Source: JACPLA01 sp035291905 (lineage in GTDB: Bacteria > Bacteroidota > Ignavibacteria > UBA10030). From it: a stretch of 30,073 bases of DNA. A model generated the notes under the pieces. The model did not search any database and had not been told where the DNA came from. It was given only the letters and a program-made list of their open reading frames with translations. This document shows, in pieces, positions 1 through 8,276 of the stretch. Made by a program: the position numbers and the translations under genes. The DNA is taken from contig DATDRF010000079.1 of the NCBI GenBank assembly GCA_035291905.1, positions 1-30,073 on the forward strand, given 5' to 3'. How positions within the stretch are numbered: the first letter of the stretch is position 1; each line of letters opens with the position of its first letter.

Positions 1-1
1 T

Positions 2-175
2 GGGCTTCTGCAGACCCAGGCGATCAGCATTGTGGCGGCACTGGGATACTCATTTGTTGTAACGTACGTATTGTTAAAGCTCCTTGATAAGATAATGGGT
101 GTGCGATTAAGCGATGAACAGGAGTACGAAGGGTTGGATCTCAGTCAACACGGGGAGAGCGGGTACGCGCTGTAG
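2..175 (+). CDS. amt: Ammonium transporter, C-terminal fragment
   Basis: The window opens inside this gene and only its last 57 codons are present, ending in TAG. The visible protein has a hydrophobic segment (roughly the first 30 residues, containing AISIVAALGYSF) and then a short cytoplasmic tail with EYEGLDLSQHGESGY. That tail is characteristic of Amt/MEP/Rh ammonium channels, which move ammonium or ammonia across the inner membrane and whose C-terminal tail contacts the PII protein GlnK. The start and most membrane helices lie outside the window, so completeness cannot be judged. The gene converges on the DUF4175 gene, with hairpin repeats between them. Confidence 0.82.
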   Translation, partial: GLLQTQAISIVAALGYSFVVTYVLLKLLDKIMGVRLSDEQEYEGLDLSQHGESGYAL

Positions 176-181
176 GCGTAG

Positions 182-361
182 CGGACGTCCGAATTCTTCT
201 GGGTAAACCCCGGCGGATTTCGGACGTCAGGGCCAGCTTCTCTCCTCGTCGGACGTCCGAATTCTTCGCAGGAGGGGCATTGGATCTAGGACGTCGTGCA
301 GCTTCTCTCCTCGTCGGACGTCCGAATTCTTCAGCGTAGACCTCGGCGGATTTCGGACGTC
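182..361. repeat. Three tandem hairpin-forming intergenic repeat units
   Basis: Three units about 65-68 bp apart each begin with GACGTCCGAATTCTTC (184, 252, 317). Each ends in a near-complementary arm, TTCGGACGTC (219-228 and 352-361) or the degenerate CTAGGACGTC (286-295). Units 1 and 3 can therefore form a 10-bp stem around a 25-nt loop; unit 2 keeps 7 bp. The 34 bases at 234-267 and 299-332 are identical. They lie between the convergent amt and DUF4175 genes, so they could act as bidirectional transcription stops or be a REP-like dispersed palindrome. There is no U-tract typical of an intrinsic terminator. Confidence 0.75.
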
Positions 362-372
362 GACCACGGGGG

Positions 373-3300
373 CTAGTTGTCCACTTTCTGGAGCTGCTCG
401 AAGTATTTACGGATCAATTCCTGGTAATCCTTTGAGTATCCCTGCTCGATGGCCTTGAGCAGGTCATCGCGCAAGCGGTTTCTTCCCTCGAGCGTCAGGG
501 GATCAAGTTCGCCGGGGCTTCGACGGGCTACTTGAGTCCCGGTCTCGGCCTTCCGCCTATTCTCGAAATCCCGCTCTCTCGTTGATCTTGCGGCGTCCAG
601 AAGCCGCGACAGGATTCGCTCCTGCCGTTGAATCGTTTCGGGGTTTACATCTTTCTGCTCGAGGTTTCGAACGACCTCCTTCATCTCAGCAGCAATCCGA
701 TCGAGATCGCCAAGGATTCTCTCCTTCTCTGTACCTGCCTTCGCCTCCCTGTTAAGCTGTTCGACCGATTTTCTCAGCGCTTCCTGCTCGACCGCTAGGC
801 GGGCGGCATCTTCCGCTCCCTGAGTCCTCATATTGATCGACATTTGCCGGCCTGCCATCGACTGAAGTTGACCGAGGAGTCCGCCGCCCGCGCCGCCGCC
901 GGATTGCGCCATCATCGACTTCAGGGCGTCTTGTATCTCCATGGCAGCCCGGTTAAGAGCGGCCATGGCTTTTCCCTGCTCCTGTGAAGCCATCTGCCCG
1001 CTGCGGATATCGAGGTACCGCATGGCAGACTGCATTCGGGCGACGGCCTCGCCGATGGCTTTTGCCATCTCCGGAGTCGTTGCGAACGAACGTTGAGCAA
1101 CCTGGTTAAGACCTTCAATAACATTCGCAAGGTCATTCATCACACTGAGCTGTTCCTGAGCGTTCTGCCGCAACTGCGGCGAATTGGGGGGCGCAGTCTT
1201 TGATTCTTCCTTCAGGCTCTCCTGTTTCTTCGAAAGTTCGAGCATGTTATTCGTGGCACGTTTGAGAGCGTTCATGATATACTGCTGCTGTTGCTGGAGC
1301 ATTTCCGACTGAAGCTGACTGATGCTCTGCGAGAAGTTTTGCAAATCGCCCTGGATTTGCTCCTGGAGTTTTTGTGATCGGTCCCTCTGCCCGGATCTCA
1401 TCTGCTGCGCACTTTGGGTCATCTTCTGTTCGACCTGCTTTTCTGCAAGCTGGGAGTTCGCGTTTTCCAGTTCCTGCTCGGGCATCTCAGTAAAGAACTC
1501 CTCCATCCGATTCTGCAAATCGTCCGACGATTCCTGCATCTTTTTCAACTTCTCTTTCAGATCTTCCTGTTTTTGGGCCAGGTCTTGGGGGTTTGCTTTC
1601 TCGTCAGCGGTTTCCTTTGCGAGTTCCTGCTGCTCTGAAGCGAGTTCTTCCGCCCGCTTCTTCAGCTCATCGAGCTTCTGTTCAATTTGAATTCGCTTTA
1701 ACAGGTTCATCGTCCTTTCAATGCTTTCTCTGAATCGTTCTTCCGAGAAGGTAACCTGTTCGAGCGCCTGCTGCAGTTTCTCGCGACTCTGTGATTGCAT
1801 TGCCTGCTGGAGCTGTTTCAACGCGTTCTGTAATTCGGCGGAATCGATTTCCTTAAGCATATCCTGTAATTCGCGATACTTCTCCATCGTTTCGGGAGAA
1901 AGCACATTCTGCTGACTCATCTGGTCAACCATCGATTCGAGCTTCTTTTGGACCTCGTCCATCTTCTCCTGCAATTCCTGATAACGCTTTGCCGTCTCCT
2001 CCATGTTCTTCTGCTGCTGCCAGTCAGGGTCTTTGTTCTTCTTCAAATCCTTGTTGAGAGATTCAATCTTTTCTTTGAGCTCTTTGGCCTCCTCGGCCGA
2101 CTCCGTAATCTGATCGAGCGCTTCTTCGTGGCCCTTGTCGAGATCGGCAAAAACCTCCTGAAGCGAGGGGAGGCGGAGGCGGTATAAGGATGTTCGGGCC
2201 GATTTTGGGCCGCTCACAGCATCGTTATCGAACACTTCAAGGAAATATTCGACGACGTCCTCAGGGGCCAAATGAAGCGGAGCGACATCCCACAGGTACG
2301 AGACATCTTCGGACACGCGGGGAGCTTCGGGGAGAGGGACCGCGAGAAACCGGAATTGATCGCTGATCGCTTCGTAGCGCGATTGGGCCAATCGATACCC
2401 AAGGCGCAAGGAGGAGAAACCGAAATCGTCCTTTACTTGTGCAAGAAGCGGAACGGATGTTACACCCGCTATATCGATCACCCGCTCAGGGCGGAGAATT
2501 GAGATCTGCGGAGATTCGTCGGACACGGTCTTGATCTGATATGTGACCGGATCTGCGTTTGCGAGATCTTGCGCGTCCGTGACATTGATCCTGTACGGTG
2601 TATCCTCCCTCAGCGGGAAGCGCACAGAGAATTGCTGGCCGCGAATGTCGAGAGGCCGTGATGAATCGTTCTTGAATGCAATGCGGCCCGACCGAAGAAG
2701 CTTGCTTGCCGTTCCGCTGACGGTCAACCGGGTGCCCACGAGCGCCGTTACGTCGCCGATGAATTCATCCTGGATCTGAGACGGCAATCGGGTATACGCG
2801 GGGTAATCAAGCCGGACACGGAGGGAGCGGATGATGGGCCGATCGACAACGGTCAAGAGAAACCGACCGCTCTCTTCATTCATGTATTCGGCGTAGTATT
2901 CGGTTGAAAGCCGCAACGCAGCAAGTGTTGTCCTGAAGACGCCCGATGAATCCGTGTGAAGCTGCTCTTCTTCAAATTTCACCTGTCCCTCCGGCCGCCA
3001 CCGGAGTCGGAGAGGGCCCTCGGAATGACGATTGGCAACAAGCGTCCTGATGAGAACAGGGACACTCTCGCCCTTTACGATTTCCTTATTGCCCGGAAGC
3101 ACTTCAAATGTGACGCGGCTTTCGGGAACAAACTCCTGCGAAAAATGAACAAGTCGATAGAGAGCATCACCCACCGAGGAGGGGGTAAATAATGCGGGGA
3201 CTGCCACGATCATCGAAGAAAGAAAAAAGATCTTCCCCGATCGCCGAACCGGAGAACGATCGACCGACTGCAAAAAGTCACTGTTTTGAAGATCCGGGGC

Positions 3301-3720
3301 AAAATCCTGAAACGAAGCATCGATGAGCTCCGGCGAGTAGTGAGAACCGGCGGAGGCCTCTTCATGCAGTTGAAGGAGATTCAAGAGTCGGTCGCGGATT
3401 GCCGGGAAGAATTCTCCCACACTGCCGGCGAGTTGAAGGTCCGACGGCGGATCAAGAATCCCGAGTCGTTGAAGAACAGGGCGGATGACGAACCAGGCTG
3501 CAAACAGGGCAAGCCCGGTGAGGTACAAAAGCGTCATTGCAGTTCTGGCAGAGCTGCCGAGCTCCAGCAGTACCTCGAGCAGGAGGAAAACCATGCCAAG
3601 CGTAATGGAGAGGGCAAAAAACAAGAGACTCTGAGACCGGATTTCGACGCCGAGCCTGGCAGCCCGGAGAGCCGTCAACTTTCGCCGGATATCTGCAGAT
3701 ATGGAGGTCCTTGAATTCAT
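373..3720 (-). CDS. DUF4175 family large membrane-anchored coiled-coil protein
   Basis: The 1115-residue product has two N-terminal membrane segments (about 31-53 and 61-79) and a third hydrophobic stretch near 163-178. A long beta-rich, probably extracytoplasmic region (about 195-500) follows. From about 520 to 1080 comes a very long coiled-coil region rich in Gln, Glu, Lys and Met, with a Gly-rich break (SGGGAGGGL) near 950. The C-terminus has a conserved-looking GYSKDYQELIRKYFEQL segment. This architecture matches DUF4175 proteins, whose function is unknown. The start codon is ATG, 39 bp after the DUF4159 gene, without a clear Shine-Dalgarno sequence. The two probably share an operon and may form an envelope complex, which is an inference from context. 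Confidence 0.8.
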   Translation of the reverse strand: MNSRTSISADIRRKLTALRAARLGVEIRSQSLLFFALSITLGMVFLLLEVLLELGSSARTAMTLLYLTGLALFAAWFVIRPVLQRLGILDPPSDLQLAGSVGEFFPAIRDRLLNLLQLHEEASAGSHYSPELIDASFQDFAPDLQNSDFLQSVDRSPVRRSGKIFFLSSMIVAVPALFTPSSVGDALYRLVHFSQEFVPESRVTFEVLPGNKEIVKGESVPVLIRTLVANRHSEGPLRLRWRPEGQVKFEEEQLHTDSSGVFRTTLAALRLSTEYYAEYMNEESGRFLLTVVDRPIIRSLRVRLDYPAYTRLPSQIQDEFIGDVTALVGTRLTVSGTASKLLRSGRIAFKNDSSRPLDIRGQQFSVRFPLREDTPYRINVTDAQDLANADPVTYQIKTVSDESPQISILRPERVIDIAGVTSVPLLAQVKDDFGFSSLRLGYRLAQSRYEAISDQFRFLAVPLPEAPRVSEDVSYLWDVAPLHLAPEDVVEYFLEVFDNDAVSGPKSARTSLYRLRLPSLQEVFADLDKGHEEALDQITESAEEAKELKEKIESLNKDLKKNKDPDWQQQKNMEETAKRYQELQEKMDEVQKKLESMVDQMSQQNVLSPETMEKYRELQDMLKEIDSAELQNALKQLQQAMQSQSREKLQQALEQVTFSEERFRESIERTMNLLKRIQIEQKLDELKKRAEELASEQQELAKETADEKANPQDLAQKQEDLKEKLKKMQESSDDLQNRMEEFFTEMPEQELENANSQLAEKQVEQKMTQSAQQMRSGQRDRSQKLQEQIQGDLQNFSQSISQLQSEMLQQQQQYIMNALKRATNNMLELSKKQESLKEESKTAPPNSPQLRQNAQEQLSVMNDLANVIEGLNQVAQRSFATTPEMAKAIGEAVARMQSAMRYLDIRSGQMASQEQGKAMAALNRAAMEIQDALKSMMAQSGGGAGGGLLGQLQSMAGRQMSINMRTQGAEDAARLAVEQEALRKSVEQLNREAKAGTEKERILGDLDRIAAEMKEVVRNLEQKDVNPETIQRQERILSRLLDAARSTRERDFENRRKAETGTQVARRSPGELDPLTLEGRNRLRDDLLKAIEQGYSKDYQELIRKYFEQLQKVDN

Positions 3721-3759
3721 CAGGGAGTATCAACGAGTTCAGCGAGTATCAGTGTCCCC

Positions 3760-4425
3760 TTAATGAGTTAACGCCCACACGACGATGTTTGTTCCAAACC
3801 TCAATGCCTGGAGCCGCGTGGACTCAGGGTCCCCATGGATCTCAGGATCTGCCCATCCATCGCTGGGATTCGATTCGTAGGTGTAGTACACAATCAGCCG
3901 TCCCTGTGAGAAGAGGCCGAAGCCCTGCGGCGGCTTCTTGTCGTGCTCGTGAGTTTTTGGCACGCCGTTCGGGAACTCGAACTGGCTGTGGTAGAGCCCA
4001 AAGCTAAACGGAAGCTCCACAAACTCCTGATCGGGAAAGACCTTTCGCATTTCCCTTCGAAAGGCCTTGTCGAGCCCGTAATCGTCGTCCGCGTACAGGA
4101 ATCCCCCCGCGAGCAGATATTCACGGAGCCGCTGAACCTCAAAATCCGAAAAGACAATATTGCCGTGTCCGGTAAGAAAAAGGAAGGGATACGAGAAGAG
4201 CTTGTCGTTGGAGAGGTCGACGAATTCGTACCGAGGATCTGTATCGATCCCGGTTTCCTGACGAACGAAGCGAAGGAGGTTGACGTCGGCGGAGGGATCG
4301 TTGTACCAATCGCCGCCTCCGCTGTATTTCAGGCGGCCGATACGGAACTGGCTTTCAATCCGCGATTGGGCATACGTATTGAGGGAAAGCAGCGCGGCCA
4401 TCCCTACAAGGGCGATCGATTTCAT
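3760..4425 (-). CDS. DUF4159 domain protein with signal peptide
   Basis: This is a 221-residue exported protein. I chose the ATG at 4425 because it begins a signal peptide (MKSIALVGMAALLSLNTYAQ). The open frame extends 110 codons further upstream, but that part overlaps the preceding gene and reads like non-coding sequence. The mature protein starts with QFRIGRLKYSGGGDWYNDPS, typical of DUF4159. It continues with a glutamine-amidotransferase-like fold (FLTGHG, LREYLLAGGFLYADDDYG, a late FSFGLYHSQF segment). No catalytic Cys triad is apparent. DUF4159 proteins often occur with MoxR ATPase and DUF58 genes, none of which lie in this window. The gene sits 38 bp after the cyclic-nucleotide-domain gene and 39 bp before the DUF4175 gene. 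Confidence 0.8.
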   Translation of the reverse strand: MKSIALVGMAALLSLNTYAQSRIESQFRIGRLKYSGGGDWYNDPSADVNLLRFVRQETGIDTDPRYEFVDLSNDKLFSYPFLFLTGHGNIVFSDFEVQRLREYLLAGGFLYADDDYGLDKAFRREMRKVFPDQEFVELPFSFGLYHSQFEFPNGVPKTHEHDKKPPQGFGLFSQGRLIVYYTYESNPSDGWADPEIHGDPESTRLQALRFGTNIVVWALTH

Positions 4426-4463
4426 GACGAAATGTAGAGAAAGAGGGGGCGAGAAACAACGAC

Positions 4464-4853
4464 CTACGGCTTTGCCTCGTGAGCGGTCGTCCACCACGCG
4501 TCGGTGGTAGTTGCAATGCGACCGGCGAGGCTGAGGATGACTTCTTTTGCGATGGACGGGTGGTTCAGAATAAGTTCGTCGATATCCATGTACACAAAAA
4601 GGAGGGACGTGGGCTCGAGAGCCTGTAGTGTCGCAGTTCGCGGAATCTTGAGGAAACATCCGAGTTCGCCGAAGACGGTTCCAGGTACTCCAAATTCGGT
4701 GATCGAGAGGTCCCGTTTGACGACACCGACCCTGCCGTTGAGAAGTACAAACCAACCCTCGCTGGGGTCTCCTTCCCGGGTGATGGTCTCCCCGATACGA
4801 AAGTACTTCTTAGCCCCGGGGAGCTTTGTAATATCCTCGTAAGACTCGATCAT
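4464..4853 (-). CDS. Stand-alone cyclic nucleotide-binding (CRP-like) domain protein
   Basis: The ATG at 4853 gives 129 residues beginning MIESYEDI. The frame opens 30 codons earlier, at 4943, but those residues fall in a hairpin and look non-coding. The product is a single cNMP-binding beta-roll: YFRIGETITREGDPSEGWFV, LLNGRVGVV, GTVFGELGCF, then PRTATLQAL, followed by a C-terminal helix (IAKEVILSLAGRIA). The Gly-Glu of FGELG and the Arg-Thr pair match the phosphate-binding cassette of CAP. No helix-turn-helix follows, so this is probably a sensor or partner-binding domain and not a DNA-binding regulator. It lies downstream of ftsZ and upstream of the DUF4159 gene. The ligand is unknown. Confidence 0.78.
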   Translation of the reverse strand: MIESYEDITKLPGAKKYFRIGETITREGDPSEGWFVLLNGRVGVVKRDLSITEFGVPGTVFGELGCFLKIPRTATLQALEPTSLLFVYMDIDELILNHPSIAKEVILSLAGRIATTTDAWWTTAHEAKP

Positions 4854-4911
4854 GAGCTTGCCATTTCTTTTTCCCAAGGGTATCTCCCGCCAAAAGACCG
4901 ATAAGGTTTTT

Positions 4912-4979
4912 CTTGTTCCCGGAGAATCCGAAGGGAGGAACATCCCGTGATAGATGTTCGGAGGATTCCCCGGGACAAG
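4912..4979 (-). other. Long imperfect hairpin between ftsZ and the CRP-like gene
   Basis: The arms 4912-4929 and 4963-4979 pair with few interruptions: a GAATCC/GGATTC core, then GGCCCT-type pairing, then GTTC/GAAC-like ends with one bulge. Inside them GAACATC (4938-4944) pairs perfectly with GATGTTC (4953-4959) over an 8-nt loop. In the minus-strand transcript this would be one structure of about 68 nt just after the ftsZ stop. No U-tract follows, so a partial terminator, an RNA-processing site or a stabilising 3' hairpin are all possible. Confidence 0.55.
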
Positions 4980-5012
4980 AGAAATGTAGAACCAAATCAG
5001 CGCATGAGCAAG

Positions 5013-6176
5013 CTAATCCATGATCTTGCGCAGGAACGCCGGTTTGTCGGGATCGGATTTGTCGATCTTTTCCTTCTCTTCGGAACTGTCCTTAACCGCA
5101 GTGAAGGGGAGTTCTATGCCTCTTCTTACGAAGGACGGCTCGTCGAGTTTCTGCAAATCGGTCGGGCCCGACGGTATCCGATCCATGAGCTTCGCCGCGG
5201 GCCTTACCGATTTTGCCATCTTCTTATTGAATCCCGTGGCAATGACGGTGACCATCACCTGGTCGGACATGTTCTCATCGATCACCGTGCCGAGGATAAC
5301 ATTCGCGTCATCGCCGGCCGCTTCGTGAATAATGCTCGTCGCTTCGTCGACCTCAACGAGGCTGAGATCTTTTCCGCCGGTGATGTTGACGAGGATTCCC
5401 TGCGCTCCGGCGATTGACACGCCTTCAAGCAGAGGACTCGAGATTGCCGCGTTTGCCGCCTCAACAGCACGATTCTCTCCATTGGCATAACCCGTTCCCA
5501 TGAGCGCGTCGCCCATCTCGCGCATTATGGTCCGAATGTCTGCGAAATCGACGTTGATCAGTCCAGGAACGGTGATGACCTCGGAAATGCCTCGTGTCGC
5601 ATTATAGAGGACCTGGTTTGCTATTTCGAATGCCTCGATGAGGGGCGTTCGGCGATCGATAATGTCCAGGAGCCTCTGGTTCGGAATCGCGATCAGGGTA
5701 TCGACCTGTTTCTTCAATTCTTCGATTCCCCATTCGGCCTGGGTCATCCGCTTCTTTCCTTCGCTGTTAAAGGGCTTTGTAACGATCCCAACGACGAGGG
5801 CTCCGAGGCTCTTGGCGATGTTTGCCACGCCCGGCGCTCCACCTGTTCCCGTACCTCCACCCATACCTGCGGTGACGAAGACCATGTCGCTTCCCGCAAG
5901 GCAACGCGCGATCTCTTCGCGATCTTCTTCCACCGCACGCTGTCCGATTGTCGGATCAGCGCCGGCTCCCAGTCCGCGGGTAAGGTTCTTCCCGATCTGG
6001 ACCTTATGGGTCGCTTTGTTCCTTTCGAGAGCCTGCATATCGGTGTTGATCGTCACGAAGTCGCAGCCGACCAGGCCCTTATCGATCATACTGCTGATCG
6101 CATTACCGCCTCCTCCGCCAACGCCGACCACGCGGATCTTGGCGCCACGATCAGTGAGGGTATCGAGTTCTATCAC
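5013..6176 (-). CDS. ftsZ: Cell division protein FtsZ
   Basis: FtsZ is the tubulin-like GTPase that forms the cytoplasmic Z-ring. The 387-residue product has a Gly-rich N-terminal nucleotide loop (GVGGGGGNA, 18-26) and the tubulin signature GMGGGTGTG at 104-112. The T7 catalytic loop NVDFADI is at 208-214, with both acidic residues. A short linker leads to a C-terminal peptide, DKPAFLRKIMD, of the kind that binds FtsA. Length is normal. The start is GTG, supported by a strong Shine-Dalgarno GGGAGGA at 6184-6190, 7 nt upstream. It follows ftsA by 61 bp and is the last classical dcw gene. A long hairpin follows before the next gene. Confidence 0.97.
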   Translation of the reverse strand: MIELDTLTDRGAKIRVVGVGGGGGNAISSMIDKGLVGCDFVTINTDMQALERNKATHKVQIGKNLTRGLGAGADPTIGQRAVEEDREEIARCLAGSDMVFVTAGMGGGTGTGGAPGVANIAKSLGALVVGIVTKPFNSEGKKRMTQAEWGIEELKKQVDTLIAIPNQRLLDIIDRRTPLIEAFEIANQVLYNATRGISEVITVPGLINVDFADIRTIMREMGDALMGTGYANGENRAVEAANAAISSPLLEGVSIAGAQGILVNITGGKDLSLVEVDEATSIIHEAAGDDANVILGTVIDENMSDQVMVTVIATGFNKKMAKSVRPAAKLMDRIPSGPTDLQKLDEPSFVRRGIELPFTAVKDSSEEKEKIDKSDPDKPAFLRKIMD

Positions 6177-6183
6177 GGTGTAT

Positions 6184-6190
6184 TCCTCCC
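6184..6190 (-). promoter_or_regulatory. Strong ribosome binding site of ftsZ
   Basis: The minus strand reads GGGAGGA 7 nt before the GTG at 6176. It fixes the non-ATG start and is one of the best Shine-Dalgarno matches in the cluster, which fits the high FtsZ level cells need. Confidence 0.7.
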
Positions 6191-6237
6191 TTTATTATTT
6201 GATTGAGGATTGTTTGGGATGATTGATTATGTAATTT

Positions 6238-7485
6238 CTAAAGTTCGTCAAACCACGTCTTCATGCGATTGAAAATGTTCTTCACCGAGCCCCTGCCTTT
6301 TCCGTTATGCATGGTCGTCGTAATGGCAGACCGGTCGCGGTGTTTCAGCTCGTGGATCACAAGTCCCACGCCGGTTGCATAGATCGGGTTTTCGATTTCA
6401 CGGATAAGGCCGGCGCTGAACCCGGATGGGATTCCGATCTTGACGGGCATGCCGAGCACCTCGCGTGCGAGGTCGGCTGTTCCCTTGATCAGCGAACCGC
6501 CTCCGGTAAGAACGACTCCGGCAGACAAATGCCTGGAATAGCCGGAGCGCTTGATCTCCATTGCCGCAATCTCAAGGATCTCTTCCATGCGCGGTTGAAT
6601 AACCTGGCAGAGAAGTTTCTTGTCGATTTCAATCGGGGGGCGGCCGCCAATCCCCGGGAGGACAATCGGCCCGTCGTCTGCAATGGCCTGCATATATGCA
6701 AATCCATGATCGATCTTGAGCTTCTCCGCCTGGTCGGTCAGAATGCCGAACCCTTTTCTGATGTCATCGGTGACCTTCTTTCCTGCCACTCCAACAACGG
6801 CCGTGTGACGGATCGTGCGCTCTTCAAAAACAGCCAGGTCTGTCGTGCCCCCTCCGATATCGAGAAGCGCCACGCCTACTTCCTTTTCCTCGTCGTCCAG
6901 CACGGCATAGCTCGATGCAAGCGGCTCGAGAACCATATCATTCACCTGGATACCGGCCCGCTGAACACACTTGTAGATGTTTTGTGCCGCGGTCACAAGC
7001 CCGGTGATAATATGGACCACAGCCTCCATGCGTACGCCCGACATTCCCACAGGATCATAGATTCCATCCTGACCGTCTACGATGAACTGCTGCGGGATGA
7101 CGTGAATAATTTTCCGGTCGGATGGGAGCGCTACGCGCTTCGTATCCTCGATCAAACGCTCAACATCGTCCTGTGTAATCTCGTTGTCGGGCCTGCTGAT
7201 GGCGACAACGCCGCGGCTCTGGAAGCTCTGAATATGATCACCGGCTATGCCGACGGTCACGGAAGTGATCTTGACGCCCGATTGGGCCTGGGCGTCCTGA
7301 ACAGCAACCTGGATCGAACGAACCGTCTTTTCAATATTTGTGACAACGCCCCTCGTGAGGCCGTCGGACGAGCTCCGTCCGATTCCGAGGATGTTCAGTT
7401 TCCCCGGATTGTTCTCATCGGGCGACGCAACAATGGCGCAGACTTTCGTGGTGCCAATGTCCAAGCCGACTGAAATTTCACTCAT
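6238..7485 (-). CDS. ftsA: Cell division protein FtsA
   Basis: FtsA is the actin-like ATPase that tethers FtsZ to the membrane. I place the start at the ATG at 7485 (MSEISVGLDIGTTK), preceded by AGAGGA. The frame runs 49 codons further upstream, but that part overlaps ftsQ and is not FtsA-like. The product has 415 residues, the normal length. Visible motifs are the phosphate-1 loop GLDIGTT (7-13), the phosphate-2 motif DIGGGTTD (209-216) and a late adenosine-type motif (VVLTGGGSLIKG). The C-terminal end NIFNRMKTWFDEL is an amphipathic helix, as expected for the membrane-targeting sequence. It lies 29 bp after ftsQ. Confidence 0.95.
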   Translation of the reverse strand: MSEISVGLDIGTTKVCAIVASPDENNPGKLNILGIGRSSSDGLTRGVVTNIEKTVRSIQVAVQDAQAQSGVKITSVTVGIAGDHIQSFQSRGVVAISRPDNEITQDDVERLIEDTKRVALPSDRKIIHVIPQQFIVDGQDGIYDPVGMSGVRMEAVVHIITGLVTAAQNIYKCVQRAGIQVNDMVLEPLASSYAVLDDEEKEVGVALLDIGGGTTDLAVFEERTIRHTAVVGVAGKKVTDDIRKGFGILTDQAEKLKIDHGFAYMQAIADDGPIVLPGIGGRPPIEIDKKLLCQVIQPRMEEILEIAAMEIKRSGYSRHLSAGVVLTGGGSLIKGTADLAREVLGMPVKIGIPSGFSAGLIREIENPIYATGVGLVIHELKHRDRSAITTTMHNGKGRGSVKNIFNRMKTWFDEL

Positions 7486-7514
7486 GGGTATTCCTCTTTC
7501 ACAGCGATAGATTT

Positions 7515-8276
7515 CTACAGCGTCTTTAAGGTTCCAGCAATGGCTGACCACTTGACGACAACCTGGTCTTCGTATCGAAGGTCGACGTACCGCAGATCCC
7601 GCACGCCCTGACCCCGAACAACATCGTTCCAAAAGGCCTCGAACCGCAGCAGCTTTCCGGCAGGATTACCCCTGCCAAACAGCACCGGCACACCGCCGTC
7701 GGTTGTATAAAAGATGAGATCACCGCTGTTCCGCAGCCTGACCTCAGAGATGAGGTGATACAGCTCCTTGTTCACCAGTTTCGCGGTGGAGAGGATTGAA
7801 AGCGCCTCCGCCACATCAGGATCCTGTATGAGCAATCCTGGCGTCACCTTCAGTTCCGCCGGGAGGTTGCTTATCATCGGAAGATCAAAAAGCTCATTGG
7901 AGATGGAATGCGGCAGAACAACGCCATCTGCATCGAGATAGAGCAATTCGTTTGCGTTGACCATGGCAATGGGGGTGCGTTCGATCACCGTTATTTTCAG
8001 TGTCGAAGGGAGATCGCGTTCAATGACGGCATCCTTGAGGAAATGATGGCTCACGACATCCTTCTGAATGACCATCAGGTCAAGGTCGTACATTTTTGTA
8101 CCCGCCTTCACGTGGGCAAGCTGGATGATCTCATTCACGTCGACCACTCGCGCGCCCACGACGACAATTTTTGAAACAATGAGCCCGGATTTCCAGGAAT
8201 TCGCCCCGATGACAAGCGAGAGTGTCAGTCCAAGGAGGAGAATGAATCCCACCAATATTTTTTTCGGAGTCTTCAC
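7515..8276 (-). CDS. ftsQ: Cell division protein FtsQ (POTRA domain)
   Basis: FtsQ is a bitopic divisome protein linking the Z-ring to septal synthesis. The product has 253 residues: a short basic cytoplasmic end (MKTPKK), one membrane helix (about 7-26), and a POTRA domain (about 32-105) with VSKIVVVGARVVDVNEI and KDAVIERDLPSTLKITVIER. A beta-rich FtsQ C-terminal domain ends in YVDLRYEDQVVVKW. The start is GTG and overlaps the murB stop by 4 bases (GTGA), implying translational coupling. FtsQ sequences diverge fast, so the call rests on architecture, the POTRA motif and position between murB and ftsA. Confidence 0.9.
   Translation of the reverse strand: MKTPKKILVGFILLLGLTLSLVIGANSWKSGLIVSKIVVVGARVVDVNEIIQLAHVKAGTKMYDLDLMVIQKDVVSHHFLKDAVIERDLPSTLKITVIERTPIAMVNANELLYLDADGVVLPHSISNELFDLPMISNLPAELKVTPGLLIQDPDVAEALSILSTAKLVNKELYHLISEVRLRNSGDLIFYTTDGGVPVLFGRGNPAGKLLRFEAFWNDVVRGQGVRDLRYVDLRYEDQVVVKWSAIAGTLKTL

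Noticed and set aside
182..361. Possible mini CRISPR array
   Set aside because: Only three units, each a palindrome with a conserved middle instead of unique spacers, and no cas genes.
3286..3714. Plus-strand 142-codon frame opposite the DUF4175 gene
   Set aside because: It is rich in Arg/Glu/Gly as expected for antisense of coding DNA, with no recognisable motif.
4426..4755. N-terminal extension of the DUF4159 frame by 110 codons
   Set aside because: It overlaps the CRP-like gene in another frame, and a signal peptide begins exactly at the ATG at 4425.
6307..7473. Long plus-strand open frame of 388 codons opposite ftsA
   Set aside because: It lies entirely antisense to ftsA, has no recognisable domain, and its composition follows from ftsA codon bias.
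7486..7632. Longer ftsA start 49 codons upstream
   Set aside because: It runs into ftsQ in another frame and lacks FtsA similarity; AGAGGA precedes the ATG at 7485.
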